Assembly (NCBI RefSeq): GCF_006007885.1
Contig: NZ_VCRO01000005.1
Coordinates: 62,001 to 126,000 of the forward strand
Direction: 5' to 3'
Length of the DNA: 64,000 bases
Origin: Alteribacter natronophilus
Lineage (GTDB): Bacteria > Bacillota > Bacilli > Bacillales > Salisediminibacteriaceae
How positions within the stretch are numbered: the first letter of the stretch is position 1; each line of letters opens with the position of its first letter. The notes under the pieces were generated by a model. The model had not been told where the DNA came from and made no database searches. It saw only the letters and a list, made by a program, of their open reading frames with translations. Of this stretch, positions 26,346 through 34,824 are shown one piece after another. Made by a program: the position numbers and the translations under genes.

Positions 26346-27557
26346 ATGAATGAGTCATTGCATCACAGCCGGGAAAATAACCCGGTTTTCAGGTACTGGG
26401 TTCTGGTCGGCATGGTTCTTATTGCCGGTTTCTCACAGGGGATGCTGCTGCCGGTCCTTGCCGTTATGCTTGAACAGGCCGGGGTTTCTTCCTCGGCAAA
26501 CGGACTGAACGCTGCTGCCCTGTATATCGGGATCCTCCTCATTTCACCGTTTATCGAACGGCCGGTCAGGACGTTCGGCTACAAACCGGTCATTATTACC
26601 GGACTGATTCTTTTAACTGTCTCACTCATGCTGTTTCCGTTCTGGCAGGCGTTCTGGTTCTGGTTTATTCTTCGTGTCATCGTGGGGATTGCCGATAACC
26701 TGATTCACTTCTCCACCCAGGTATGGATCAGTACAACCTCATCGAAGGAAAAACGGGGCCGGCAGCTCGCGATGTACGGACTCGCGTTCGGGATGGGCTT
26801 CGGTCTCGGTCCGCTCATGACCAGTCTTCTGGCCGTACATGAATTTCTGCCGTTCATTATCGCATCCGTATCAAGCCTGATCGCCTGGGTGTTTATCCTG
26901 TTTCTCAGAAACGAATGGCCGGACAATGATCTTGGCACTGCCGGACAGATGAACACGCTGGCCCGTTACAAAAAAGTACTTCAGCTTGCCTGGTTTGCCT
27001 TTCTGCCGAGCTTCTGCTTCGGCTACCTGGAAGCCTCACTCCACGGCAACTATCCGGTCTACGCCATGCGGACCGGCATTGAACTGGAATGGGCTGCGGT
27101 ACTTCTCTCCAGCTTTGTTTTCGGCAGCCTGATCACCCAGATTCCACTGGGAATCCTGAGTGACCGGATCGGCCGGAGTAAAGTTCTGAAAATCATCATT
27201 TCACTCGGACTCGCAAGCTTTGTGACGATGAGCTTTGTGGAATCGAACATGTGGCTGCTGCTCGGCTGCTTCATTGTTGCAGGTATGCTGCTCGGCTCTC
27301 TTTTCTCCCTGGCGGTTGCCTACATGGCCGATCTCCTCCCTGCTGCACTTCTGCCAACAGGCAACGTCATGATGGGCGTCATGTTTGCTCTCGGGAGTAT
27401 GACAGGTCCGAGTGCAGGCGGGTGGTTTATCGAAGTGATCGGAGACGGCGCGATCTACTATTCTATCAGCGGAATTCTGGTCGTGATGCTTGCCGGCGCT
27501 TTTATCTTTGATTTTACAAACAGGAAAGCAGGAAAGGAAGCATCAGAAGCGGCATAA
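26346..27557 (+). CDS. MFS transporter
   Basis: 403 residues with 12 predicted helices. The inter-helix motif DRIGRSKVLK follows ITQIPLGILS between helices 8 and 9, and a matching loop ERPVRTFGYKPV follows helix 2. It resembles YfkF/multidrug-type MFS proteins of Bacillus, and a YfkF assignment would fit the yfk neighbourhood, but I cannot confirm it. AAAGGAG precedes the ATG. Single gene with its own terminator. Confidence 0.88.
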   Translation: MNESLHHSRENNPVFRYWVLVGMVLIAGFSQGMLLPVLAVMLEQAGVSSSANGLNAAALYIGILLISPFIERPVRTFGYKPVIITGLILLTVSLMLFPFWQAFWFWFILRVIVGIADNLIHFSTQVWISTTSSKEKRGRQLAMYGLAFGMGFGLGPLMTSLLAVHEFLPFIIASVSSLIAWVFILFLRNEWPDNDLGTAGQMNTLARYKKVLQLAWFAFLPSFCFGYLEASLHGNYPVYAMRTGIELEWAAVLLSSFVFGSLITQIPLGILSDRIGRSKVLKIIISLGLASFVTMSFVESNMWLLLGCFIVAGMLLGSLFSLAVAYMADLLPAALLPTGNVMMGVMFALGSMTGPSAGGWFIEVIGDGAIYYSISGILVVMLAGAFIFDFTNRKAGKEASEAA

Positions 27558-27598
27558 AGCCGGACTGAATCTCCTTTGATGAAACGGTAAAATAAACA

Positions 27599-27632
27599 GG
27601 TGCCCGGGTTCAAGCGGACCACGGGCACCTGT
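27599..27632 (+). terminator. Terminator of MFS gene
   Basis: A 9-bp stem (AGGTGCCCG with CGGGCACCT) followed by GTTTTTATTT. Confidence 0.88.
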
Positions 27633-27653
27633 TTTTATTTCGCTCTTTTCGTA

Positions 27654-27704
27654 AAGCTGTTTTCGGAAAGATTGTTGTTTTATTCCACTGCAGGTGGACG
27701 CTTT
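27654..27704. repeat. 51-bp repeat fragment 3' of dctM
   Basis: AAGCTGTTTTCGGAAAGATT, then TTATTCCACTGCAGGTGG, matches 31,182-31,232 over 51 bases with about six differences. It lies ten bases beyond the dctM stop. It resembles the dispersed repeats seen in many Bacillaceae; a rearrangement scar is possible. Confidence 0.7.
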
Positions 27705-27713
27705 TTGGAAATA

Positions 27714-28994
27714 TCAGTATCCCACGAGTCTTGGAATAAACATAACCGCATCTTCCCAGTACGTAATAATCAGGAGAATGAAGATCCCCATTCCGAGAAA
27801 CGGCAGTATCGATTTTACGAGACTTTCAAACCTGACTTCGGCTATGGAGGAGACGATAAACAATCCCGTGCCCACCGGCGGGGTCAGTAACCCGATCGTC
27901 AGGTTAATACAGACGATAACCCCAAAATGAATCGGGTCTATTTCAAAAGCAATGACTAACGGCATCAGCACCGGAATCAGTATAATGAGCGCAGCAATGC
28001 CATCAAGAATGGCGCCAAGCAGAAGGAGAATTAAATTCAGCATGAGCAGGAAGACAATCGGGTTTTCAGTCATGGAAAGCATTCCATTTACGATCATTTG
28101 AGGCACCTGCTCGAATGCAATCATCCACCCGAATATATTGGCCATGGCGATGAGAAAGGTCACTGTTGCTGTACTCACCACCGTACTGTACAAAATGGAA
28201 GGCGCTTTCCTGAGTTTCAGCTCCTTATACCAGAACGTGCCGATCATGTATGCCAGCAGGCAGGCGATCGCAGCTGACTCGGTCGCTGTAAAAGCTCCGC
28301 TAAGAATCCCGTATACAATGACAAAAGGAACGGACAGGGCAGGAAGGACATTGACCGATTCCTTAAGAATTGATTTAAACGGAGCTCTCTCGCTTTTCGG
28401 AAAGTTAAATCTGTAGCCGAGAACTGCAATCAGTGTTATAAAACCAAGTCCGTAAATAATCCCGGGGACGATTCCTGCAATAAACAGCCCGCCAATCGAT
28501 GTTCCCGAAAGTGTACCGTAGATAATAAAGATCATACTCGGCGGGATGATCGGTGCGACGATGGACGAGGACAATGTAAGTGCAGCCGAAAAATCACGCT
28601 GATATCCCTCCCGCTCCATCTGCGGCACCATGACTTTACTCATCATCGCAGCCTGGGCATTGGCGGACCCCAGAATCGACGCCAGGAACATATTCGAAAG
28701 AACCGTAACATAAGCGAGTCCACCTCGAAAATGCCCGATGACGACCCTCGTAAATTTAACGAGACGGGTCGTAATTCCCCCTCCGTTCATAATCTCTCCG
28801 GCTAGCATAAAAAGAGGAATTGCCAGAAGTCCGAAGTTATCCAGCCCTGAAAACAGCCGCATCGGAGTGGAATCCAGCAGAACAGGATTCCCTACGAGAA
28901 TAAAATAAAGAATGGTTGTAATCCCCAAAACTAATGAAATTGGTATGCCAATTAACAGAAAGACGAAAAAAAGGAGAATTAACAGTGTTGTCAT
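27714..28994 (-). CDS. dctM: TRAP transporter large membrane subunit DctM
   Basis: 426 residues, about 12-13 helices, the full size of a DctM/TRAP large permease. It starts with the typical short N terminus and has the family blocks GLDNFGLLAIPLFMLAGEIM (about 48-67), GSANAQAAMM and PPSMIFIIYG. It forms the channel of a Na+-linked carrier. It overlaps dctQ by four bases. As the last gene of the leftward anthranilate cluster it should import the aromatic substrate, an inference from context. Confidence 0.93.
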   Translation of the reverse strand: MTTLLILLFFVFLLIGIPISLVLGITTILYFILVGNPVLLDSTPMRLFSGLDNFGLLAIPLFMLAGEIMNGGGITTRLVKFTRVVIGHFRGGLAYVTVLSNMFLASILGSANAQAAMMSKVMVPQMEREGYQRDFSAALTLSSSIVAPIIPPSMIFIIYGTLSGTSIGGLFIAGIVPGIIYGLGFITLIAVLGYRFNFPKSERAPFKSILKESVNVLPALSVPFVIVYGILSGAFTATESAAIACLLAYMIGTFWYKELKLRKAPSILYSTVVSTATVTFLIAMANIFGWMIAFEQVPQMIVNGMLSMTENPIVFLLMLNLILLLLGAILDGIAALIILIPVLMPLVIAFEIDPIHFGVIVCINLTIGLLTPPVGTGLFIVSSIAEVRFESLVKSILPFLGMGIFILLIITYWEDAVMFIPRLVGY

Positions 28995-29479
28995 TTCGCT
29001 TCATCCTCCTTGTACACCTTAACCAGATTGGAGGTAATATGTATTAGAGCGCATGTAAAACCAAACGGAACAGCAGAATAGGGAATCCACATCGGAATGT
29101 TGATGGAATTGGCCCGCTGAAAGCCGACACTGGATGACGTAATCCACGTAAAGCTGTAGTAAAGCATGACGATCAGAAACAGAATAATGATCACGTTGGC
29201 TGCAGCCAGAAGTGCCTTGCGGACAGCCGGGGGTACATAATCAACAAGAATAGTAACGGAAGCCTGGGCATTGTACTTCAAACCCAGGCTTCCTCCAACA
29301 AAACTGATCCAGACAAGAAAGAAGATGGACACTTCGCCTACCCATGAAAGAGGAGCATTCAAGAAATGCCTGAACAGCACCGAAATCGTTAAAAACAACG
29401 CCATCAGGAAGATAAGAACAATGGCCAGTCCCTTTTCAAATTTTGCAACTCTGTCACTTAGCGCATTCATTACATTCAT
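28991..29479 (-). CDS. dctQ: TRAP transporter small membrane subunit DctQ
   Basis: 162 residues with four helices. The family signature is LSWVGEVSIFFLVWISFVGG followed by LGLKYNAQASVTILVDYVP. It bridges the substrate-binding protein and DctM. The ATG overlaps nothing upstream; dctP ends 30 bases before. Confidence 0.92.
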   Translation of the reverse strand: MNVMNALSDRVAKFEKGLAIVLIFLMALFLTISVLFRHFLNAPLSWVGEVSIFFLVWISFVGGSLGLKYNAQASVTILVDYVPPAVRKALLAAANVIIILFLIVMLYYSFTWITSSSVGFQRANSINIPMWIPYSAVPFGFTCALIHITSNLVKVYKEDEAK

Positions 29480-29509
29480 TGTATGACTCCCCTTTCCCCT
29501 GTCCGTGCT

Positions 29510-30541
29510 TTATCTGAAAGTATCGATAAACTCCTGAATAAGCGGATCCTGCGGTCCATAGTTTTCATCGAACTGCTCGATCTGTTCGGCAAACACTTCA
29601 CTGTCCAGTTCATAAATGGTCATTCCCGCGTCCGTAAGCTGCTGTTTGAAATCCTCTTCCTGAGCGGATCTCGTCGTTACGGCGTGATCGGCAGCTGCTT
29701 CGAAAGCGTCCCGTATAATCTGCTGATCACCCTCCGTCATTCCTTCAAACAAGTCCTGATTAACAAGAGCGACCGAAGGCCATACCATATGATTGGTAAC
29801 CGCACCATAATCGACTACTTCGTGGTAATTATTCGTAATCGTTGCATCCAGATCCATGTCCATTCCGTCAATAACTCCAGTCTGAACAGCAGCATAAACT
29901 TCCGGCAGAGGCAGACCTTCTGATGCAGCTCCTGTGTAACGGTAGAAGTCCTGGAGCGGAGGACTTGGAGTCACACGAAGTGTAAGGCCTTCCATATCTT
30001 CAGGTGACTGAACCTCCCTGTCTCTGAACAGCATGACCCGCTGCCCTGCAAACAGGTAATCAAGACCGATCAGCCCCTGTTCCTCAAGCGTCCCAAGAAT
30101 ATCTTTTGCAACGTCCGACTGTCTGGCTTCGTGGGCTTCTTCCAGTGTTTCAAAAGCGTAAGGTGTAAACCATGCGGAAAAAGCATTCGATCTGGAACTT
30201 AAATAGGCTGCTGTAATTAAACCGAAATCGATGGACCCGGCCTCGATCTGCTGAACCATATCCCCTTCTGTTCCGAGCTGGCTTGCCGGGTAAATTTCAA
30301 GTGTCATCCGGCCGTCAGACATCTCTTCCAGTTCCTCCCCGAACCTTTCAGCAGCTTCGTGCCACATATGTGAGGTAGGAGTGATATGAGCCAGTTTAAA
30401 AGAATATGTTTCTTCGGAATCACCTCCGCCACCCTCGGCACTTCCTGAGTCCGCATCGGTCTCAGCATCTCCACACGCTCCTAAAGCCCCTGCCATAACG
30501 GACAGCATTAAGAAAGCAGACAATCGTTTCATCACTTTCAC
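29510..30541 (-). CDS. dctP: TRAP substrate-binding lipoprotein DctP
   Basis: A 343-residue DctP-type receptor. The GTG at 30,541 is chosen because AGGGGGAA lies seven bases before it; this yields a lipoprotein signal with lipobox LGAC, followed by an acidic/Gly linker. Domain I starts YSFKLAHITPTSHMWHEAAERF. The ligand-carboxylate arginine is expected in LTLRVTPSPP, and VYAAVQTGVIDGMDMD is the conserved second hinge. TRAP receptors bind carboxylates through that arginine, which fits an aromatic acid such as anthranilate. Confidence 0.92.
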   Translation of the reverse strand: MKVMKRLSAFLMLSVMAGALGACGDAETDADSGSAEGGGGDSEETYSFKLAHITPTSHMWHEAAERFGEELEEMSDGRMTLEIYPASQLGTEGDMVQQIEAGSIDFGLITAAYLSSRSNAFSAWFTPYAFETLEEAHEARQSDVAKDILGTLEEQGLIGLDYLFAGQRVMLFRDREVQSPEDMEGLTLRVTPSPPLQDFYRYTGAASEGLPLPEVYAAVQTGVIDGMDMDLDATITNNYHEVVDYGAVTNHMVWPSVALVNQDLFEGMTEGDQQIIRDAFEAAADHAVTTRSAQEEDFKQQLTDAGMTIYELDSEVFAEQIEQFDENYGPQDPLIQEFIDTFR

Positions 30542-30607
30542 TATAATTCCCCCTATAGTCGCTTTTGGAAAAAATTTCATCCTTACACTCCATAGTGCGT
30601 TTGACCT

Positions 30608-31138
30608 TTAAACAGGCCACCCAAGGAGAGACACAGCTTCCTGATTCTTCCCTGCTTCCAGAAGCCCCCTGATCCTTGTAGAAGAAATAGTTGTTCCACG
30701 GGAACAGAAGATGGTTCGGCATTCACAGACTGAAAATTGCCGGTTCAGCATTGCCACGTCTCCTTCACGATTTCTGCCGAACCTGAAATCACGCCCCACG
30801 TGAACCTCCTTCGGGTTGAAAACCGACAGATCACAGAGAAATTGTGCAGCACTCCGGGATATATAATCTTCACAGAACCTGGCAACGATGACATAGTCAA
30901 CACCAAGTGACTGTATACGCCTGATCTTCTCTTCAAGTGGAGAAATGACTTTTACTGATCTGAAAAAGGCTTTAGGCGGAGGATCAAAAGTAAATACTGC
31001 ACTAGGGATCCGGTGCTTCCTGCTGCTCCTGACCATTTTTCCAATGAGTTCCTGATGACCGCGGTGCACACCGTCAAAAGCCCCTATTGCCATCATGCAC
31101 CCTTTTGTTCGGTCCGGACTGCCTCCGTATACTTTCAT
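30608..31138 (-). CDS. Stand-alone FMN adenylyltransferase (FAD synthetase domain of RibF)
   Basis: 176 residues matching only the N-terminal nucleotidyltransferase half of RibF: GAFDGVHRGHQELI (HxGH-type motif), FTFDPPPKAFF, HVGRDFRFGRNREGD and ISSTRIRGLLEAG. The C-terminal riboflavin-kinase domain (about 130 residues) is absent, with an ordinary stop and no leftover kinase sequence before dctP. It would turn FMN into FAD. The FAD-dependent anthranilate 3-monooxygenase system of Geobacillus thermodenitrificans is known to include a RibF homologue, which explains its presence among these genes. Confidence 0.88.
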   Translation of the reverse strand: MKVYGGSPDRTKGCMMAIGAFDGVHRGHQELIGKMVRSSRKHRIPSAVFTFDPPPKAFFRSVKVISPLEEKIRRIQSLGVDYVIVARFCEDYISRSAAQFLCDLSVFNPKEVHVGRDFRFGRNREGDVAMLNRQFSVCECRTIFCSRGTTISSTRIRGLLEAGKNQEAVSLLGWPV

Positions 31139-31181
31139 CTCAAGTTACCTCCGGCTGAAAATCTTTTTCGATTTTTTCTCT

Positions 31182-31232
31182 AAGCTGTTTTCGGAATGAT
31201 TGTTGTTTTATTCCGCTGCAGGCGGGCACTTT
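31182..31232. repeat. 51-bp repeat fragment 3' of the decarboxylase gene
   Basis: A copy of the 27,654-27,704 sequence in the same orientation (AAGCTGTTTTCGGAATGATT... TTATTCCGCTGCAGGCGG). It ends inside the stop codon of the decarboxylase gene and splits the cluster into an enzyme part and a RibF/TRAP part. Confidence 0.7.
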
Positions 31233-32004
31233 ATTCCGTAACAGTCATGTCAAGGGTTCCGAGGTTTTCATAATCAACCCTGATGGTGTCGCCCTCCTGG
31301 ACATTGACGGCTTCGGTAACGCCGCCGGTGAGAATCACCATTCCTTCTTTCAGGCCGATCCCTTCCTTACTCAGCATCCGGACGAGTTCAGCCACTGAGC
31401 GGACGGGATGAGCAAGTACGTCCCTGCCGTATCCCTCATGCTGAAGCTCATTATTGCGGCTGATCGTTACTTTGAGCTTGTCCCACTCCGTGTGGTATGG
31501 CGAAAAAGCCTGATTTCCGAGAAGGAATTTGGTGGAAGAGGCATTGTCCGCCACCACATCCTCAAGCGTAAATGAGAAATTTTTGTACCTGCTGTCAATA
31601 ACCTCAACGGCCGGGACGATGCATTCCGTTGCAAGCCAGACGTCCCGCGGCTGAACCCGGTCTCCTTTTAGATCCTTTTTCAGGATAAAAGCCAGTTCAG
31701 GCTCCACTTTAGGGTGTATTAAACCTTTCATTGAAAGCTCAGGGCTATCCATTTCCATCACTGATGTGAGACGGCCGTATATGGCCTCATTCACTCCTAC
31801 CATCTTCTGCTTGGCAGCGCTCGTAAGCCCCATTTTCCATCCGACAAGCCGTTCGCCCCGGCTGCCTGCTTCATCTATACATATTTTCTGAATTTCATAG
31901 GCATCGTCCACTTTGAGGCTAGGGTAATTTAACGTAACCTTTTCCATTTCGATTCCATTTTTCTGGTGGTAGTCTATATGCCGTGCAATCTCCTGCAAGT
32001 TCAT
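31231..32004 (-). CDS. nbaG: 4-Oxalocrotonate decarboxylase
   Basis: 257 residues of the fumarylacetoacetate-hydrolase-like DmpH/NahK family. It decarboxylates 4-oxalocrotonate (2-oxo-3-hexenedioate) to 2-hydroxypenta-2,4-dienoate with Mg2+. Signatures: GWKMGLTSAAKQKMVGV, LIHPKVEPELAF (metal Glu residues), EVIDSRYKNFSF, VVADNASSTKF and ILTGGVTEAV. ADNASSTKF and IHPK distinguish it from the hydratase paralogue encoded at 34,015. In this pathway the deaminase yields 4-oxalocrotonate directly, so a tautomerase is not needed and none is present. Confidence 0.9.
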   Translation of the reverse strand: MNLQEIARHIDYHQKNGIEMEKVTLNYPSLKVDDAYEIQKICIDEAGSRGERLVGWKMGLTSAAKQKMVGVNEAIYGRLTSVMEMDSPELSMKGLIHPKVEPELAFILKKDLKGDRVQPRDVWLATECIVPAVEVIDSRYKNFSFTLEDVVADNASSTKFLLGNQAFSPYHTEWDKLKVTISRNNELQHEGYGRDVLAHPVRSVAELVRMLSKEGIGLKEGMVILTGGVTEAVNVQEGDTIRVDYENLGTLDMTVTE

Positions 32005-32017
32005 CCTATTGTCCCTC

Positions 32018-33037
32018 CTAAATCAGCGCTTCCTTCTTTTTAGCAAGTTCTGCTGCTACATCCACAATCATGTCCTCCTGGCCCCCGACCACTTTACGAT
32101 TACCGAGTTCTACGAGAATGTCACGAATGTCCAGATTATATTTGCGGGCAGCCTTTTCCGAGTGCAGGAGAAAACTGGAGTAGACACCTGCATATCCGAG
32201 AATCAGGCTTCCTTTCTCGATTTCCTGCGGTTTTGGAAGAATTGGGGCAATGACGTCCTGTGCAAGATCCATCATTTCGTAGAGATCTACCCCAGTACTG
32301 ATGCCCATTTTATCCAGAACGGCTATAAGAACTTCGGTCTGGGTGTTCCCCGCACCGGCTCCCAGACATCTGATGCTTCCATCGACCCTTGTTGCTCCTT
32401 CTTCAATCGCCGCGAGCGTGTTGGCCATGGCAAGTGATAAATTGTTGTGCCCGTGAAACCCGATGTCTGCGTGAAGCGACTGCCGGAGTGCACGGATGCG
32501 TTCAGCTGTCTCATGTGGAAGCAGTGTACCTGCCGAGTCCACTACATAGACGGTGTCAGCGCCGTAACTCTCCATTAACTGGGCCTGTTTCACCAGTTCT
32601 TCCACAGGTGCCATATGGGCCATCATGAGAAAACCGACTGTCTCCATTCCAAGTTCCTTTGCTGCGGAAATGTGCTGCTTCGAGACATCAGCCTCAGTTA
32701 CGTGTGTAGCAACCCGTACCATACCGGCTCCTTCACGTGCTGCGTCCCGCAATTCATGAACCGTACCGATTCCCGGAAGAAGCAGAACTGAGATTGTGGA
32801 CTTATCACAGACAGAAGCGGCAGCACTTATCAGTTCTATTTCATGAACTGCCGATTTGCCGTACTGAAGAGATGAACCGCCCAGTCCGTCCCCGTGAGAC
32901 ACCTCGATATAGGGGACGTTGGCTTTATTCAGCCCCTTTGCCACTCTTTTTACCTGATCCGCTGTAAACTGATGGGCAACGGCATGACTTCCGTCACGGA
33001 GAGCAACCTCTGTTACGAAAATATCTCTTTTTTTCAT
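32018..33037 (-). CDS. dmpG: 4-Hydroxy-2-oxovalerate aldolase
   Basis: 339 residues of the DmpG/MhpE DRE-TIM family. It cleaves 4-hydroxy-2-oxovalerate to pyruvate and acetaldehyde. The metal and base motif [10 protein letters not shown] (residues 13-22), [18 protein letters not shown] and [10 protein letters not shown] are present. The C-terminal helices (about 285-335) normally dock to the acetaldehyde dehydrogenase and channel acetaldehyde. Its gene overlaps that partner by four bases, as is usual. Confidence 0.95.
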   Translation of the reverse strand: MKKRDIFVTEVALRDGSHAVAHQFTADQVKRVAKGLNKANVPYIEVSHGDGLGGSSLQYGKSAVHEIELISAAASVCDKSTISVLLLPGIGTVHELRDAAREGAGMVRVATHVTEADVSKQHISAAKELGMETVGFLMMAHMAPVEELVKQAQLMESYGADTVYVVDSAGTLLPHETAERIRALRQSLHADIGFHGHNNLSLAMANTLAAIEEGATRVDGSIRCLGAGAGNTQTEVLIAVLDKMGISTGVDLYEMMDLAQDVIAPILPKPQEIEKGSLILGYAGVYSSFLLHSEKAARKYNLDIRDILVELGNRKVVGGQEDMIVDVAAELAKKKEALI

Positions 33038-33948
33038 GTGTGCCTCCCCTCTGCCTCTGCAAACCCGGCAGCAGCTTTTCCCAGCCTGATTTCAGCCAGC
33101 TCCTCTGCTACTTTAACAGCGGCAGCGGTCATAATATCCAGGTTGCCTGCGTAGGTTTCCAGGTAATCTCCCGCTCCTTCCACTTCAGCAAAGACAGTGA
33201 CCGCGTTTTTGTCAAAGACAGGTTCCGAGCGAAGACGGTAACCCGGTACATACTTCTGCACTTCATTTACCATTTTGTAAATGGAGTCAGTAATCTCCTG
33301 TTCTTTCATCCGGCCTTCAGCGACCTCACAGTAGATCGTATCCCGCATCATGATTGGAGGCTCGGCAGGGTTTAAAATAATGATGGCTTTCCCTTTCTTC
33401 GCTCCGCCTACCTTTTCAATTCCTTTGCGGGTTGTGATCGTAAATTCATCAATATTGGCTCTTGTACCTGGTCCGGCACTTTTACTTGCAATCGTAGCTG
33501 CAATCTCTGCATAATCGACCGGACTTACCCGGTTTACTGCGTGCACAATGGGGATCGTCGCCTGCCCCCCGCATGTAATCAGGTTCAGAGACCTTTCCCG
33601 GGTGTAATCTTTCATATTTACAGAAGGAACTACCGAAGGCCCTGCTGCAGCAGGTGTTAAATCAATCAGCTGTTTATCCATCCCTTCAAGTGCTTCAACA
33701 TGCCTGAAATGAGCTTTTGCAGATGTGGCATCAAAAAGGATGTCCGCCAGTTCCGGCCTTTCGAGAAATCCGTCGATGCCGTTTACGATGACTTTGAGGC
33801 CATTTGCTTTCGCCCGTTTCAACCCGTCAGAGTGACGGTCAATTCCGATCATTGTTGTTACTTCCAGTGTTTTTGAGCGCATAAGTTTCATCAGAAGATC
33901 GGTTCCGATGTTCCCGGATCCTATGATTCCGACTTTAACCTTTTCCAA
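33034..33948 (-). CDS. dmpF: Acetaldehyde dehydrogenase (acylating)
   Basis: 304 residues of the DmpF/MhpF type. It oxidises acetaldehyde with NAD+ and CoA to acetyl-CoA in complex with the aldolase. Rossmann motif GSGNIGTDL (10-18); the catalytic cysteine is C126 in [10 protein letters not shown]. Length is standard. A 66-base gap with a small CCGGT/ACCGG hairpin separates it from the hydratase gene upstream. Confidence 0.95.
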   Translation of the reverse strand: MEKVKVGIIGSGNIGTDLLMKLMRSKTLEVTTMIGIDRHSDGLKRAKANGLKVIVNGIDGFLERPELADILFDATSAKAHFRHVEALEGMDKQLIDLTPAAAGPSVVPSVNMKDYTRERSLNLITCGGQATIPIVHAVNRVSPVDYAEIAATIASKSAGPGTRANIDEFTITTRKGIEKVGGAKKGKAIIILNPAEPPIMMRDTIYCEVAEGRMKEQEITDSIYKMVNEVQKYVPGYRLRSEPVFDKNAVTVFAEVEGAGDYLETYAGNLDIMTAAAVKVAEELAEIRLGKAAAGFAEAEGRHT

Positions 33949-34014
33949 AATGACACTCCCCTTGTATTTTGTTGTCTGTCAGAGCGTTTCTGCCGGTTTA
34001 CCGGAGACACGGTT

Positions 34015-34797
34015 TCAATTACTGAAGGAGACGGTCACGTCACCGAGTCCACTGAAGACCGCTCTGATCGAATCTCCTCGATGAACATCAACGGCAGCGG
34101 AGAGGGCTCCTGACAGCACGATGTCCCCCTCACGAAGCGAAGCACCGTACTCGTAAAGCTTTTCCCCGAGCCAGGCTACGCAGGCTGCCGGGTGACCGAG
34201 CACGTCTCTGCCTGTGCCGGAATTTATTAGTTCTTCGTTTTTAAAGAGCTTCATTTCTGTTTTTTCAAGGTCGATTTCTCCAGGCTTGTATCCTTTACTT
34301 CCCAGGACAAACAGGCCGCACGAGGCGTTGTCCGCGATCGTATCCTGCAGTTTGATTTTCCAGTCCCCGATCCGGCTGTCCACAATCTCAATGGCCGGCA
34401 CTACATAATCCGTTGCATCCAGGACATCATCGATGGTCAGATGCTGTCTGTTCAGGCTTTTTTTCATGACGAACGCAATTTCTCCTTCTGCTTTCGGCTG
34501 AAGGAGCCTGCCAAACGGAATAGTGCTGCCGTTTTCAAACTCCATGTCCTCGAGCAGATGTCCATAATCAGGCTCGTCCACACCGAGCAGTTTCTGCATG
34601 GCAAGAGAGGTCAGGCCGATTTTCTTCCCGACCACCCTGCGCCCCTCACCCGTTTTCCGCTGGATCGTTTCAAGCTGAACGCGGTAAGCGTCCTTAATCG
34701 TAAGGTCCGGCTCCAGTTCTGTTAACGGAGCAGCACCATTTCTTTTCTTTTCGGCTTCAAGAAGAACGTCCGAAAGTTCCTGTACACTCCTGTTCAT
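34015..34797 (-). CDS. nbaH: 2-Oxopent-4-enoate hydratase
   Basis: 260 residues of the DmpE/TesE/MhpD family. It adds water to 2-hydroxypenta-2,4-dienoate to give 4-hydroxy-2-oxovalerate. Signatures: VGKKIGLTSLAMQKLLGVDEPDYGHL, LLQPKAEGEIAF (metal Glu), EIVDSRIGDW and IADNASCGLFVLG. Related to the decarboxylase encoded at 31,231, with which it may form a complex, as in the dmp pathway. Confidence 0.92.
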   Translation of the reverse strand: MNRSVQELSDVLLEAEKKRNGAAPLTELEPDLTIKDAYRVQLETIQRKTGEGRRVVGKKIGLTSLAMQKLLGVDEPDYGHLLEDMEFENGSTIPFGRLLQPKAEGEIAFVMKKSLNRQHLTIDDVLDATDYVVPAIEIVDSRIGDWKIKLQDTIADNASCGLFVLGSKGYKPGEIDLEKTEMKLFKNEELINSGTGRDVLGHPAACVAWLGEKLYEYGASLREGDIVLSGALSAAVDVHRGDSIRAVFSGLGDVTVSFSN

Positions 34798-34824
34798 AGA
34801 TTGCCCCCACTCCGTTTCCCTGTC

